Shown one piece after another: positions 52,803-60,135 of a stretch of DNA of 64,000 bases. The position numbers and the translations under genes are program-made. Source of the DNA: Chloroflexota bacterium (GTDB lineage: Bacteria; Chloroflexota; Ktedonobacteria; Ktedonobacterales; JADMIN01); contig JAJPKE010000034.1 in assembly GCA_021323855.1 (NCBI GenBank), positions 1 through 64,000 on the forward strand. Direction: 5' to 3'. Position 1 is the first letter of the stretch. Each line of letters starts with the position of its first letter. The notes beneath the pieces were generated by a model, which had not been told where the DNA came from, searched no databases, and worked only from the letters and a program-made list of their open reading frames with translations.

Positions 52803-53137
52803 GTCAGCGTTCCTCCGGTTATACATCTTGACGCATCATTGGAACGGAATGTTCCGTTTCCAAAATTATACCACATATTGGAACGGAATGCAATGTTCCG
52901 TTTCAACTTCGTCTCTCCTTTCCGAAAGCGAAGGACACGGCCCACCTTATGTTTCTGCCACAAGAGCCGCCAAGACAGCGGTCTATGACCGCCACTGGAG
53001 ACGCTTTGTCTTTTGTATTTAGATATTAGTCTAATTCCATTAGAAATCCAAGCCACCATCCTTGCAGATTCGTGTACAATACGTGAAGTCGAGACAGACG
53101 CCCTCATTTTCAAGAAACACGAAGGAGATTTGTCCTC
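52803..53137. other. Divergent intergenic region, epoxide hydrolase / isochorismatase-like
   Basis: 335 bases. It contains the double-operator promoter at 52843-52902. No ORF is convincing. Confidence 0.6.
52843..52902 (-). promoter_or_regulatory. Promoter with two operator palindromes upstream of epoxide hydrolase
   Basis: AACGGAA-TG-TTCCGTT at 52843-52858 and AACGGAA-N7-TTCCGTT at 52882-52902. Between and overlapping them, on the minus strand, is TTGCAT (-35, complement of 52888-52893), a 17-base spacer and a perfect TATAAT (-10, complement of 52865-52870). The palindrome type is typical of TetR regulators. Confidence 0.75.
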
Positions 53138-53737
53138 ATGTCTTTAGAGCTTGACCCGACCAGAACAGCGCTCGTGGCCATTGATATCATGAAACGGGTG
53201 TTCTCCTGGGAAAGCCATCCTCATCCCGTTCAGGAGGTGGTGACTCGCACCGCCCGCCTGGCTGATGCCTTCCGGCGGGCCGGTGGTTTTGTCGTGTTTG
53301 TGCGCGTCGCTTTTTCCAGTGATGAGAAGGACGCCCTGGACCCAGTAACTGATCCTCCCTCACCACTCCTGCTTCCTCGTGCATTGGCTCAAGAACCAGA
53401 GGATTGGTCAGATATCCTCCCAGAATTGGGATCTCACCCAACAGATCATCTGATCACAAAACATCAGTGGGGAGCCTTCTTTGGCACTGACCTGGATCTC
53501 CAACTCCGTCGCCGGAAGATTGATACGATTGTCCTCTGTGGCATCTCCACCAATATTGGGGTGGAGACCACCGCTCGTGAAGCCTATCAGCACGGCTACA
53601 ATCAAATCTTTGCCACCGATGCGATGAATGCCTATTCAGACGAGGAACACCAGCATACGTGTACCTATATCCTGCCGAGGATGGGGCGTATTCGCTCGAC
53701 TGATGAGATTGTTGCCGCCCTTTCTGGCAAGCGATAG
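53138..53737 (+). CDS. Isochorismatase-family hydrolase lacking the usual cysteine
   Basis: 199 residues. Asp16 (VAIDIM) and Lys108 (ITKHQWGAFFGT) are conserved. The nucleophile position of cysteine hydrolases is Gly141 (STNIGVETTA). True isochorismatases such as PhzD and EntB also lack Cys and rely on the Asp, so this may act on a vinyl-ether substrate. The local context gives no pathway. ATG 53138 follows AAGGAG. Confidence 0.85.
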   Translation: MSLELDPTRTALVAIDIMKRVFSWESHPHPVQEVVTRTARLADAFRRAGGFVVFVRVAFSSDEKDALDPVTDPPSPLLLPRALAQEPEDWSDILPELGSHPTDHLITKHQWGAFFGTDLDLQLRRRKIDTIVLCGISTNIGVETTAREAYQHGYNQIFATDAMNAYSDEEHQHTCTYILPRMGRIRSTDEIVAALSGKR

Positions 53738-53798
53738 AGGCAGAAGGTTCGCCTACCTCGAATCACTTGGGCTGCTGATGGAGGACTGAACATTATGC

Positions 53799-54716
53799 TT
53801 ACAGGCGCTTCTCAAACCAGTGGTGCGCATACGGTTCGTCATTGAAGGCCTCAACTTCCTGGTAGCCATTGTGCCGGTACATTGCGATGGCCACGGTGAG
53901 GCTGCCGTTCGTTTCCAGGTGCAGCATCGTCATGCCTGCATCCCGCGCCGCCTGCTCCAGCGCCAGCAGCAACCGCTGCCCCAGTCCCAGACCACGCGCG
54001 CGTGGCGCGACCCACATGCGTTTGAGTTCGCCTATACCATTCTCGTGAAATTTCAATCCGCCGCAGCCCACCGGCTCCTCGCGCAGATGGGCAACGAGCA
54101 GCAGACCCGCTGGTGGCGTGAGTTCGTGTGGATGCGCCTGAATGCCACGAGTCGGGTCGAAACCAGTGGGGAAGCGCTGATTGAGTTCAGCGAAGTAGTG
54201 TTCGATACACCATCTGGCATCCTGGCTGGTGGGGTCGGCAACGGCAATCTGCACCATTGAGGCGATCAGCAGCCGCTCCACCTCTGCCATCGCCGCCCCC
54301 AACTTCACGCGCTGGCTCTCGCTGAGCGGCTCCAATAGGGAACGGGCAAACGTATCGGCACGGCGATCAAGCTCCGCGCGCTCACGCAGGCCAGCCTTTG
54401 TCAACCGGACCAGGCGCACGCGCCCGTCATGCGCGCTCGCCTTCACCTCAACCAATCCCTGCTTCTCAAGCGAGCGCAATAGACGGCTGACATAGGCGGA
54501 GTCGAGTTCGAGCCGGCGGCGCAGGTCGCGCACGCTTGCGCCATCTATGCCGATCTCCCAAAGCAGCCGCGCCTCGCCGAGTGGATGATTCTTGCCCAGG
54601 AAGTGATCGTTGAGGGCGCCGACGCGCTCGGTCATCGTGCGGTTGAAACTGCGCACCTGCTCAACCAATGGAGTCAGTGATGTCTGTGATGTCTGTGATG
54701 TCAGTGGCATGTTCAT
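53799..54716 (-). CDS. MarR-GNAT fusion protein
   Basis: 305 residues. A MarR winged helix (about 15-145; SVRDLRRRLELDSAYVSRLL is the recognition region) is followed by a GNAT acetyltransferase domain (about 160-305) with the acetyl-CoA loop RARGLGLGQRLL. This two-domain form is common. GNAT target unknown. ATG 54716 is five bases after GGGAGG. It is transcribed away from the lyase-like gene at 54909 and could regulate it. Confidence 0.9.
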   Translation of the reverse strand: MNMPLTSQTSQTSLTPLVEQVRSFNRTMTERVGALNDHFLGKNHPLGEARLLWEIGIDGASVRDLRRRLELDSAYVSRLLRSLEKQGLVEVKASAHDGRVRLVRLTKAGLRERAELDRRADTFARSLLEPLSESQRVKLGAAMAEVERLLIASMVQIAVADPTSQDARWCIEHYFAELNQRFPTGFDPTRGIQAHPHELTPPAGLLLVAHLREEPVGCGGLKFHENGIGELKRMWVAPRARGLGLGQRLLLALEQAARDAGMTMLHLETNGSLTVAIAMYRHNGYQEVEAFNDEPYAHHWFEKRL

Positions 54717-54908
54717 GAGAACCTCCCGATATGTGCAAGCAGAATCTTCACATCTTCTATTTCTCTGATTTTAGTCAGATAATTTGTCGTCGCGCAAGGA
54801 ATGCTCCCAATCCGATAAGCTAGCTGACATATTCGGCTAGATAAAAGCGTTTCTAAAAGTGTTTCAATGTAGAGAAAACATCATTTGTCGAGTGAAGGAG
54901 ATGCTGTT

Positions 54909-55574
54909 ATGGAACAAACTGAGACGGCGCGGCGTTCAAGACCACGGCCTCTTCGCTGGCGATTGATTGGCGTGATAGGGCTGGTGATCGTCCTCTGTGC
55001 GGCGGCCATCCTCTATGCTAACCTGCATCAACCGTTTAGCCTGACTTACATAGCCACGCATCGGGCGTCTCCTGATAACATCAAAGCGGAGCCGGACGGC
55101 AATCTCTGGTTCACAGAAACTGGCGCGCTCGGGCGCATTACCCCCAATGGCACGCTCAAAGAATTCCCGCTGGCCGATCTGCCTCCCGTCGCTGATTTTA
55201 CTGGCGGACGCGATGGAACGCTGCTCTTCTCGCAATATGCTGGCGATATCGTGCGCTTTGACCCAAAATCTGGGGTGTTCACCATGTCTCCGGTGCCAGA
55301 TACCTCACAATCAGCGGGCATCTTCTCGTCAGGTGTGTTCTATAGTCCGCTAGCGGCGGTGGGCGAGGCGCATGGTGACATATGGATACTCGAATGTGGC
55401 GATACCGGCGCTTCCAATTGCAGCAGTTATTGGCTCGATAACATTGGCTCGAATACCAGCGAAACGCGCTATCAGGTAAAACTCAGCAATCCAACCAGTA
55501 TAGCGCGAAGTTCAGATGGCAATCTCTGGATGACTGACGCGGGAGCCAATGAAGTGGTACGCGCCGGATTTTAG
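54909..55574 (+). CDS. Membrane-anchored Vgb/NHL-type beta-propeller protein
   Basis: 221 residues. One N-terminal membrane helix (about 18-40; IGVIGLVIVLCAAAILYANL) followed by beta-propeller blades with DGNLWFTE (GRITPNG) and SDGNLWMTDAGANEVV, as in virginiamycin-B-lyase and NHL proteins. The 180 residues are too few for a full six- or seven-blade propeller, so it is short, truncated or oligomeric. Vgb-type His residues were not seen. ATG 54909 follows AAGGAG. Confidence 0.75.
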   Translation: MEQTETARRSRPRPLRWRLIGVIGLVIVLCAAAILYANLHQPFSLTYIATHRASPDNIKAEPDGNLWFTETGALGRITPNGTLKEFPLADLPPVADFTGGRDGTLLFSQYAGDIVRFDPKSGVFTMSPVPDTSQSAGIFSSGVFYSPLAAVGEAHGDIWILECGDTGASNCSSYWLDNIGSNTSETRYQVKLSNPTSIARSSDGNLWMTDAGANEVVRAGF

Positions 55575-55598
55575 CCCTGGTAGTTCATCGTCAGATAG

Positions 55599-56441
55599 TT
55601 ATGCGCACCAGCGGTCCCAGAGCGCGCGCAACGTTCTGCCAACGGCGTAGCGCGCTGCCGGTTGGTCGCGCCAGCCAGCGGTGAGGATGCAGTAGACGCA
55701 GCCACCGGAGGGTCCGCTGAGGAAGCCGGCATCGTGAAAGACGCCATCGCCTGCGCCGGTGTCGTCGAGCGCGCCGCTCTTGTGGCTGAGTTGCGCGGTC
55801 TCTGGCAGCCAGGCGCGCAGATCGCCATCGAGCTGTTGCGCCGCCAGCAGTTCGCGGATGCGTCCCGCGCCCGGCAGCGCGCCGCCACGTAGCAGCGTCA
55901 GCAGTGACAGCATATCGCTTGCGCTGGTCAGATTGTCGCGATGGGCGGCCCGGGCGGCGAAGTCCATGAAGTGACGGGCCAGCTTCGTCTGGGAGAGCTT
56001 CAGCCGGCTCATCGTTTCGTTGACTTCGCCCATGCCCACCAGATCGAGCAGGAAGTTCGCAGCGGTGTTGTCGCTGACGCCAAGCATCAGAAAGCAAAGA
56101 TCGTTGAGCGTCAATTGCGTGGTGGGGTCGAGATAGTCGAGGACACCGCCACCGCCGACTCGTGGCTCATCAGCCGTATCGAAGCGTTCATCCAGCGCAA
56201 ACTGGCCGAGGTCGGCGCGACGCAGCAACTCAACCGCGATACTCAGCTTGGCGAGGCTCGCCGCCGGAAATATCTCATCAGCATGCAGCGCAATGCGATT
56301 TTCGTCTTTGGGCTGTTGCTGCTGGCCGAAACGTTGCGCTGCGACGGCATAGCGCCCGCCCAGCGGCGCCAGGATGCCGTCAATCTGCTGCGCCAGCGAA
56401 CCAGCAGCCTCATTATGCGCTGAATGTTCCAAATCACTCAT
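55599..56441 (-). CDS. Class A beta-lactamase-fold serine hydrolase
   Basis: 280 residues. Ser62-Leu-Ala-Lys65 (SxxK), Ser123-Asp-Asn125 (SDN) and the Lys221-Ser-Gly (KTG-like) motifs are present. The omega-loop Glu of class A enzymes is not seen; the segment reads HFMDFAARAAHRDN. No signal peptide is apparent, so it would be cytoplasmic. These two features argue against a conventional penicillin-hydrolysing enzyme. It may be a related esterase or peptidase. The start ATG 56441 has weak SD. Confidence 0.8.
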   Translation of the reverse strand: MSDLEHSAHNEAAGSLAQQIDGILAPLGGRYAVAAQRFGQQQQPKDENRIALHADEIFPAASLAKLSIAVELLRRADLGQFALDERFDTADEPRVGGGGVLDYLDPTTQLTLNDLCFLMLGVSDNTAANFLLDLVGMGEVNETMSRLKLSQTKLARHFMDFAARAAHRDNLTSASDMLSLLTLLRGGALPGAGRIRELLAAQQLDGDLRAWLPETAQLSHKSGALDDTGAGDGVFHDAGFLSGPSGGCVYCILTAGWRDQPAARYAVGRTLRALWDRWCA

Positions 56442-56472
56442 CGTCTCTTGGCCTAACTTCGCTCATCGAGTT

Positions 56473-56514
56473 TCCCCTCTCCTCGCGGGAGAGGGGCGGG
56501 GGGTGAGGTTTCCT
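56473..56514. repeat. GC-rich hairpin repeat, copy 9 (abuts NlpC stop)
   Basis: CCCCTCTCCTCGCGGGAGAGG followed by GGCGGGGGGTGAGG. It fills the gap between the beta-lactamase-fold and NlpC/P60 genes and ends at the TAG stop of the latter. Confidence 0.8.
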
Positions 56515-57379
56515 ATACCAGCATGCGGCGCGCGCGGCGCACGAATGGACGCCGCGCACCGGCATAGCGTCCGGCCAGCGTCTCATTATAGCCCGTTTCA
56601 CCAGGGACGAGCGCATTCACCATCACCATGTTTTCCGGGCCGCCTTTAGCGTGGATGTAGCGCCGCGCATCGAGCATCAGCGCGGTATGAGTGATGGCGC
56701 CGTCGCGCGCAAAGTAGATGAGGTCGCCCGCTTGTAAATCGCCACGCTCCACGATATAGCGGATGCCTTCATACTGCTGGTCGGCGTCGCGCGGAATGAT
56801 GACGCCCGCCGCACGGCAACAGAGCTGCGTCAGCCCGCTGCAATCTATGCCCTCGACCGTGCAGCCGCCCCAAAGGTAGGGCGTGCGCAACAATTGCCGC
56901 GCCAGCGCCAGCGCCGCCTCCGGTCCGCGCTCAGGCGCCGGTTCGCTGGCCCCGCGTAGCGCGATATCCGCCGCGTTCAGCCATCCCTCGCCACCGCCAG
57001 GAAGGCGCACCGGCACGCGACCCGTCGCTGGCCTTGTAGTTGCCGGTAGCACCGTAGTCGCGTATGCCCGCCCAACCGTCTCCTCGCCCTCGGCGCTGGC
57101 GTAGATGGGCGTGCGTGGCGCGAGGATGGTCGCCAGCCATTCCTGCGCGGGCGCAGCCTCCGCCAGTTCGCCAAGTGGCAGCCAGCCTTCGTAATCGCTC
57201 AGGCGAATGTGCGCCCAGCCTGCCCGGCCCTGCTCCATCTCCGCAGTCTCTACGGTTTCGATGATGGCGGCAGGCACGTTGAGCAGCGCCTGCGTGACCA
57301 CCTCCGCCGCTGGATCGGGGTGGCGATAGATGTTGGCAACGGGTAGTGCGATGACCGGCGCTACGAATGATAGTGGCAT
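56513..57379 (-). CDS. NlpC/P60 cell-wall peptidase with SH3-like domains
   Basis: 288 residues. Two SH3-like modules (about 5-75 and 80-145) precede the NlpC/P60 domain with the triad Cys180 (GIDCSGL), His231 (THTALML) and His243 (YIHAKGG). This family cleaves peptidoglycan peptides between D-Glu and a diamino acid. No signal peptide is obvious, which suggests recycling of cell-wall peptides in the cytoplasm, as in YkfC-type enzymes (inference). The first codon ATG 57379 or 57382 are equivalent. Confidence 0.9.
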   Translation of the reverse strand: MPLSFVAPVIALPVANIYRHPDPAAEVVTQALLNVPAAIIETVETAEMEQGRAGWAHIRLSDYEGWLPLGELAEAAPAQEWLATILAPRTPIYASAEGEETVGRAYATTVLPATTRPATGRVPVRLPGGGEGWLNAADIALRGASEPAPERGPEAALALARQLLRTPYLWGGCTVEGIDCSGLTQLCCRAAGVIIPRDADQQYEGIRYIVERGDLQAGDLIYFARDGAITHTALMLDARRYIHAKGGPENMVMVNALVPGETGYNETLAGRYAGARRPFVRRARRMLV

Positions 57380-57598
57380 CACAATCAGCCCTTCTTGCTC
57401 TTGCTCTTGTCCTTATCATTATGGCCGTTATATCACAGCCAGAAGATGATGAAGATGACGCCTTCAGTCACGCCTGTTGCCCCGTTGGGCCTTGCCATGC
57501 TACACTGTATGAGGACAAACTGGCGGACTGCGCCTGATGGCTGGCGCATGGCGGTAACAACAGTCACAACGGTGATAGAGCGACTTCAAGAGGATAGC

Positions 57599-58573
57599 GT
57601 GAGCATGCAGACGACAACCGAATTTGCGGATGTGTTGAAGTTCCGCTTCGACGCGGACATTCAGGCCAGCGATGGCGAAGCGGGCAAACTGAGCCGGGTG
57701 TTTGCGAACAGCGACGAGCGCATCGTCACACACATTGGCATTCGGGTGGGGCTGTTCCTGGGCAAGACGTATTATCTGCCGCTCTCCCTGGTCTCCGCCG
57801 CCACCGCCGAGACGGTGACGCTAACCATTCCGCTGGAAGAAATCGAGAAGCACACGACAAAGCCGGAGGGCGTGGAACTCAGTACGGCGACGGGCCTGAT
57901 GGTGGCGGGCAAGCATATTGGCCATCTCACCCAACTCACCGTCAATCAGGCGGGCGGGGTGCTGCGGCACCTGGTGATCGAGCGTGGCGCACGCGAAGTC
58001 GTGGTGCCAGCGACGATGGTGACAAACATCACCAGCCGTCAGATCAGCGCGGACCTCAACGGCGTCTCCGCCAATCAGCTTTCCGTTTACCGGCCAGACG
58101 AAGAGCTACGCCAGGAAGTCTACGACGCCATCTATGATTATCCCCGGCTGCGAGTGGAACTCGCTGGCATTACGATTCATGCGATTGATGGCGTGGTCTG
58201 GCTGCATGGCTACGTATCCAGCGACCTCAACCGCCGCATGGTCGCCGATCAGTTACAACATATCGCCGGTTTGTCGGAACTACACAATGATCTCATCGCC
58301 GACAACAACCTGGCCGCCAGCGTTTCGATGGCGCTGGCGCGTGACCCACGCACTGCCAACCAGTATATCGGCGTCTACCCCAAATTCGGTGAGGTTCACC
58401 TGCGCGGCAGAGCGTTGACCGCCGAGGCACGCCAGGCGGCAGGCGAGGTTGCGGCAAAGGTGCCGGGCGTCAAAGATGTGGTCAATGAGTTGATCGTTGA
58501 CCCACATGCCGATGTCGTGCCGGTGCTGGCAGGCATCACCAATCAGGAAGACAACGTTCCCGGCAGCCATTAG
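57599..58573 (+). CDS. PRC-barrel/BON-domain protein
   Basis: About 324 residues. The N-terminal half has two PRC-barrel-like modules (about 15-80 and 90-150; GLMVAGKHIGHLTQL); the C-terminal half has two BON-type modules (about 165-235 and 240-315; ITIHAIDGVVWLHGYVSS and VHLRGRALTAEARQAAGEVA). There is no signal peptide. BON proteins bind membranes or partner proteins under stress. AAGAGG is five bases before GTG 57599; an ATG at 57605 is possible. The frame extends to 57395. A terminator follows. Confidence 0.82.
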   Translation: MSMQTTTEFADVLKFRFDADIQASDGEAGKLSRVFANSDERIVTHIGIRVGLFLGKTYYLPLSLVSAATAETVTLTIPLEEIEKHTTKPEGVELSTATGLMVAGKHIGHLTQLTVNQAGGVLRHLVIERGAREVVVPATMVTNITSRQISADLNGVSANQLSVYRPDEELRQEVYDAIYDYPRLRVELAGITIHAIDGVVWLHGYVSSDLNRRMVADQLQHIAGLSELHNDLIADNNLAASVSMALARDPRTANQYIGVYPKFGEVHLRGRALTAEARQAAGEVAAKVPGVKDVVNELIVDPHADVVPVLAGITNQEDNVPGSH

Positions 58574-58593
58574 GCGTCTTGCCGCCGCAACGA

Positions 58594-58622
58594 CCGCCCC
58601 TTTCCAGGCGAGAAAGGGGCGG
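58594..58622 (+). terminator. Hairpin after the PRC/BON gene
   Basis: CCGCCCCTTTC (58594-58604) pairs with GAAAGGGGCGG (58612-58622), loop CAGGCGA. T-run is absent. Confidence 0.65.
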
Positions 58623-58890
58623 ATAAACGAGAGACAGACTAGAGGCAACACCCAATTGCCTCTTACCTCCAACCTTCGTATGAGTTGAACTGCACTGATT
58701 TTTGCTCCACGCATTTGTACCCCTAACGTTTTGCACTTCGCCCCGTTGTATCTCCACAAGGCAAGCGCATCACCATCAGCACACCGGGCGTTTGCCTTCG
58801 TTAATAGGCGCCACTTTGCAGGAAAGGAGCAGAAGAGACAGATACGCTGGAACGCGATTCTCCCAGACCTGGTTCCGGCGCTTGCGCCCA

Positions 58891-58914
58891 ATTGAAAGTT
58901 TCAATCAATTGAAA
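58891..58914. promoter_or_regulatory. Alternating ATTGAAA/TTTCAAT operator-like cluster
   Basis: ATTGAAA-G-TTTCAAT-CA-ATTGAAA: two overlapping perfect palindromes share the middle heptamer. It is about 150 bases upstream of the secreted-protein start and probably binds a regulator. Confidence 0.55.
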
Positions 58915-59064
58915 GTGAGCGCATGCGTCCACGCATTGGCTTTCCCTTTGTGAAGAAGAACCGGCTCGTCACTCGCGCTGATTGCGAGCGCCTCTGGTGG
59001 GCAGACGAGACGTAGATGCCCGGGATGCCTATGAGAGCCATCCCGCAAGCAGGAGAAACAGTTC

Positions 59065-60066
59065 GTGAAACGTACACGTTCGATTGTCATTGCCTCGTTC
59101 ACTACGCTTGCCGCCCTCAGTGCGGCGCTGATCCTCACGTTCTCGCTCTTTGCCGGCAATGTTGCCGCCAGCCCAGCCCCAGCCCATGTATCGGGCATGT
59201 CCGTCCTGCATCATCCAATTTTCATGAAGATCAACAACCATAAGCAGACACCACTCTGCCGCCGCTGTGGAAGCAGGAACCTCTCCTATCATGGCGGCAC
59301 AGGTGGTGTAGGTGTTGAGACTGGCGGCGATAAGGTCTATCTGGTCTATTGGGGATCACAGTGGAACAACAACGATCCCTCCGGCGAGGCCGCCATCCAG
59401 CAGAACTTCTTCAATCATGTTGGCGCAAGCTCCTGGAACAACACCGTCACGCAGTACTGTGAGGGCGTCTCCAGTGGCACCATCTTCTGCAATGGCGCAG
59501 GCACAGCCGCTACCAACCCCTCCGGTGTCCTGGCTGGCGTCTGGTATGACAACGCTAGCGCTGCGCCGTCTTCACCAACCGACGCACAGATAGCCAGCGA
59601 AGCGGTCAACGCAGCGGCGCATTTCGGCAATACCTCGGCCAGCTCGAACACGACGGTGCAATACGTCATCAATACCTCGACAGGTCACAACACCAATGGC
59701 TTCGGCACGCAGTGGTGCGCCTATCATAGCTCGGTAAGCTCCAGCTATGGCAACATCGCCTACACCAACATGCCGTATATCACCGATGCTGGTGCCAGTT
59801 GTGGCGCCAATTTCAATGGCCTCGGCGCGAATGCTGGTATCACTATCGTCGGTGGTCATGAGTTCGCTGAGACTGAAACTGACATCTTCCCCAGCGGTGG
59901 CTGGCTCGATGGCAGCGGCAGTGAAATCGGCGACAAGTGCGCCTGGATCAGTTCTGGCCAGGGCGCATCGGCAAATGTGACCATGAACGGCGCGACGTTC
60001 CCCGTCCAGTCGCTCTGGAGCAATGCCTTCAATAGCAACGCGGGTGGCTGCGTCCTCTCCTATTAG
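59065..60066 (+). CDS. Secreted protein with HEFAE motif (PHI-1/exordium-like)
   Basis: 333 residues with a signal peptide (about 1-36, core TLAALSAALILTFSLFAGN). The mature part has DKVYLVYWGSQWNN near its start and the C-terminal block VGGHEFAETETDIFPSGGW followed by GDKCAW. The block resembles a family related to plant PHI-1/exordium proteins. HEFAE could be a metal-binding HExxE-type site, but protease activity is unproven. Six or more Cys may form disulphides. GTG 59065 has AGGAG nine bases upstream. The 3' hairpin at 60097-60118 follows. Confidence 0.78.
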   Translation: MKRTRSIVIASFTTLAALSAALILTFSLFAGNVAASPAPAHVSGMSVLHHPIFMKINNHKQTPLCRRCGSRNLSYHGGTGGVGVETGGDKVYLVYWGSQWNNNDPSGEAAIQQNFFNHVGASSWNNTVTQYCEGVSSGTIFCNGAGTAATNPSGVLAGVWYDNASAAPSSPTDAQIASEAVNAAAHFGNTSASSNTTVQYVINTSTGHNTNGFGTQWCAYHSSVSSSYGNIAYTNMPYITDAGASCGANFNGLGANAGITIVGGHEFAETETDIFPSGGWLDGSGSEIGDKCAWISSGQGASANVTMNGATFPVQSLWSNAFNSNAGGCVLSY

Positions 60067-60096
60067 CCCTATCTTAGCCTCATCCCAACCAACATG

Positions 60097-60118
60097 GCCG
60101 GCGGATTCGTCCGCCGGC
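60097..60118. terminator. Hairpin with TTCG tetraloop
   Basis: GCCGGCGGA-TTCG-TCCGCCGGC is a perfect 9-bp stem with a stable tetraloop between convergent genes. No T-run follows. Confidence 0.7.
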
Positions 60119-60135
60119 TCCCCGTCTCACTCGTC

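Larger units (their letters stand above)
58574..59064. other. Intergenic region before the HExxE secreted-protein gene
   Basis: 491 bases with the hairpin at 58594-58622 and an operator-like cluster at 58891-58914. No convincing ORF. The leader may be structured, but I recognise no riboswitch. Confidence 0.5.
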
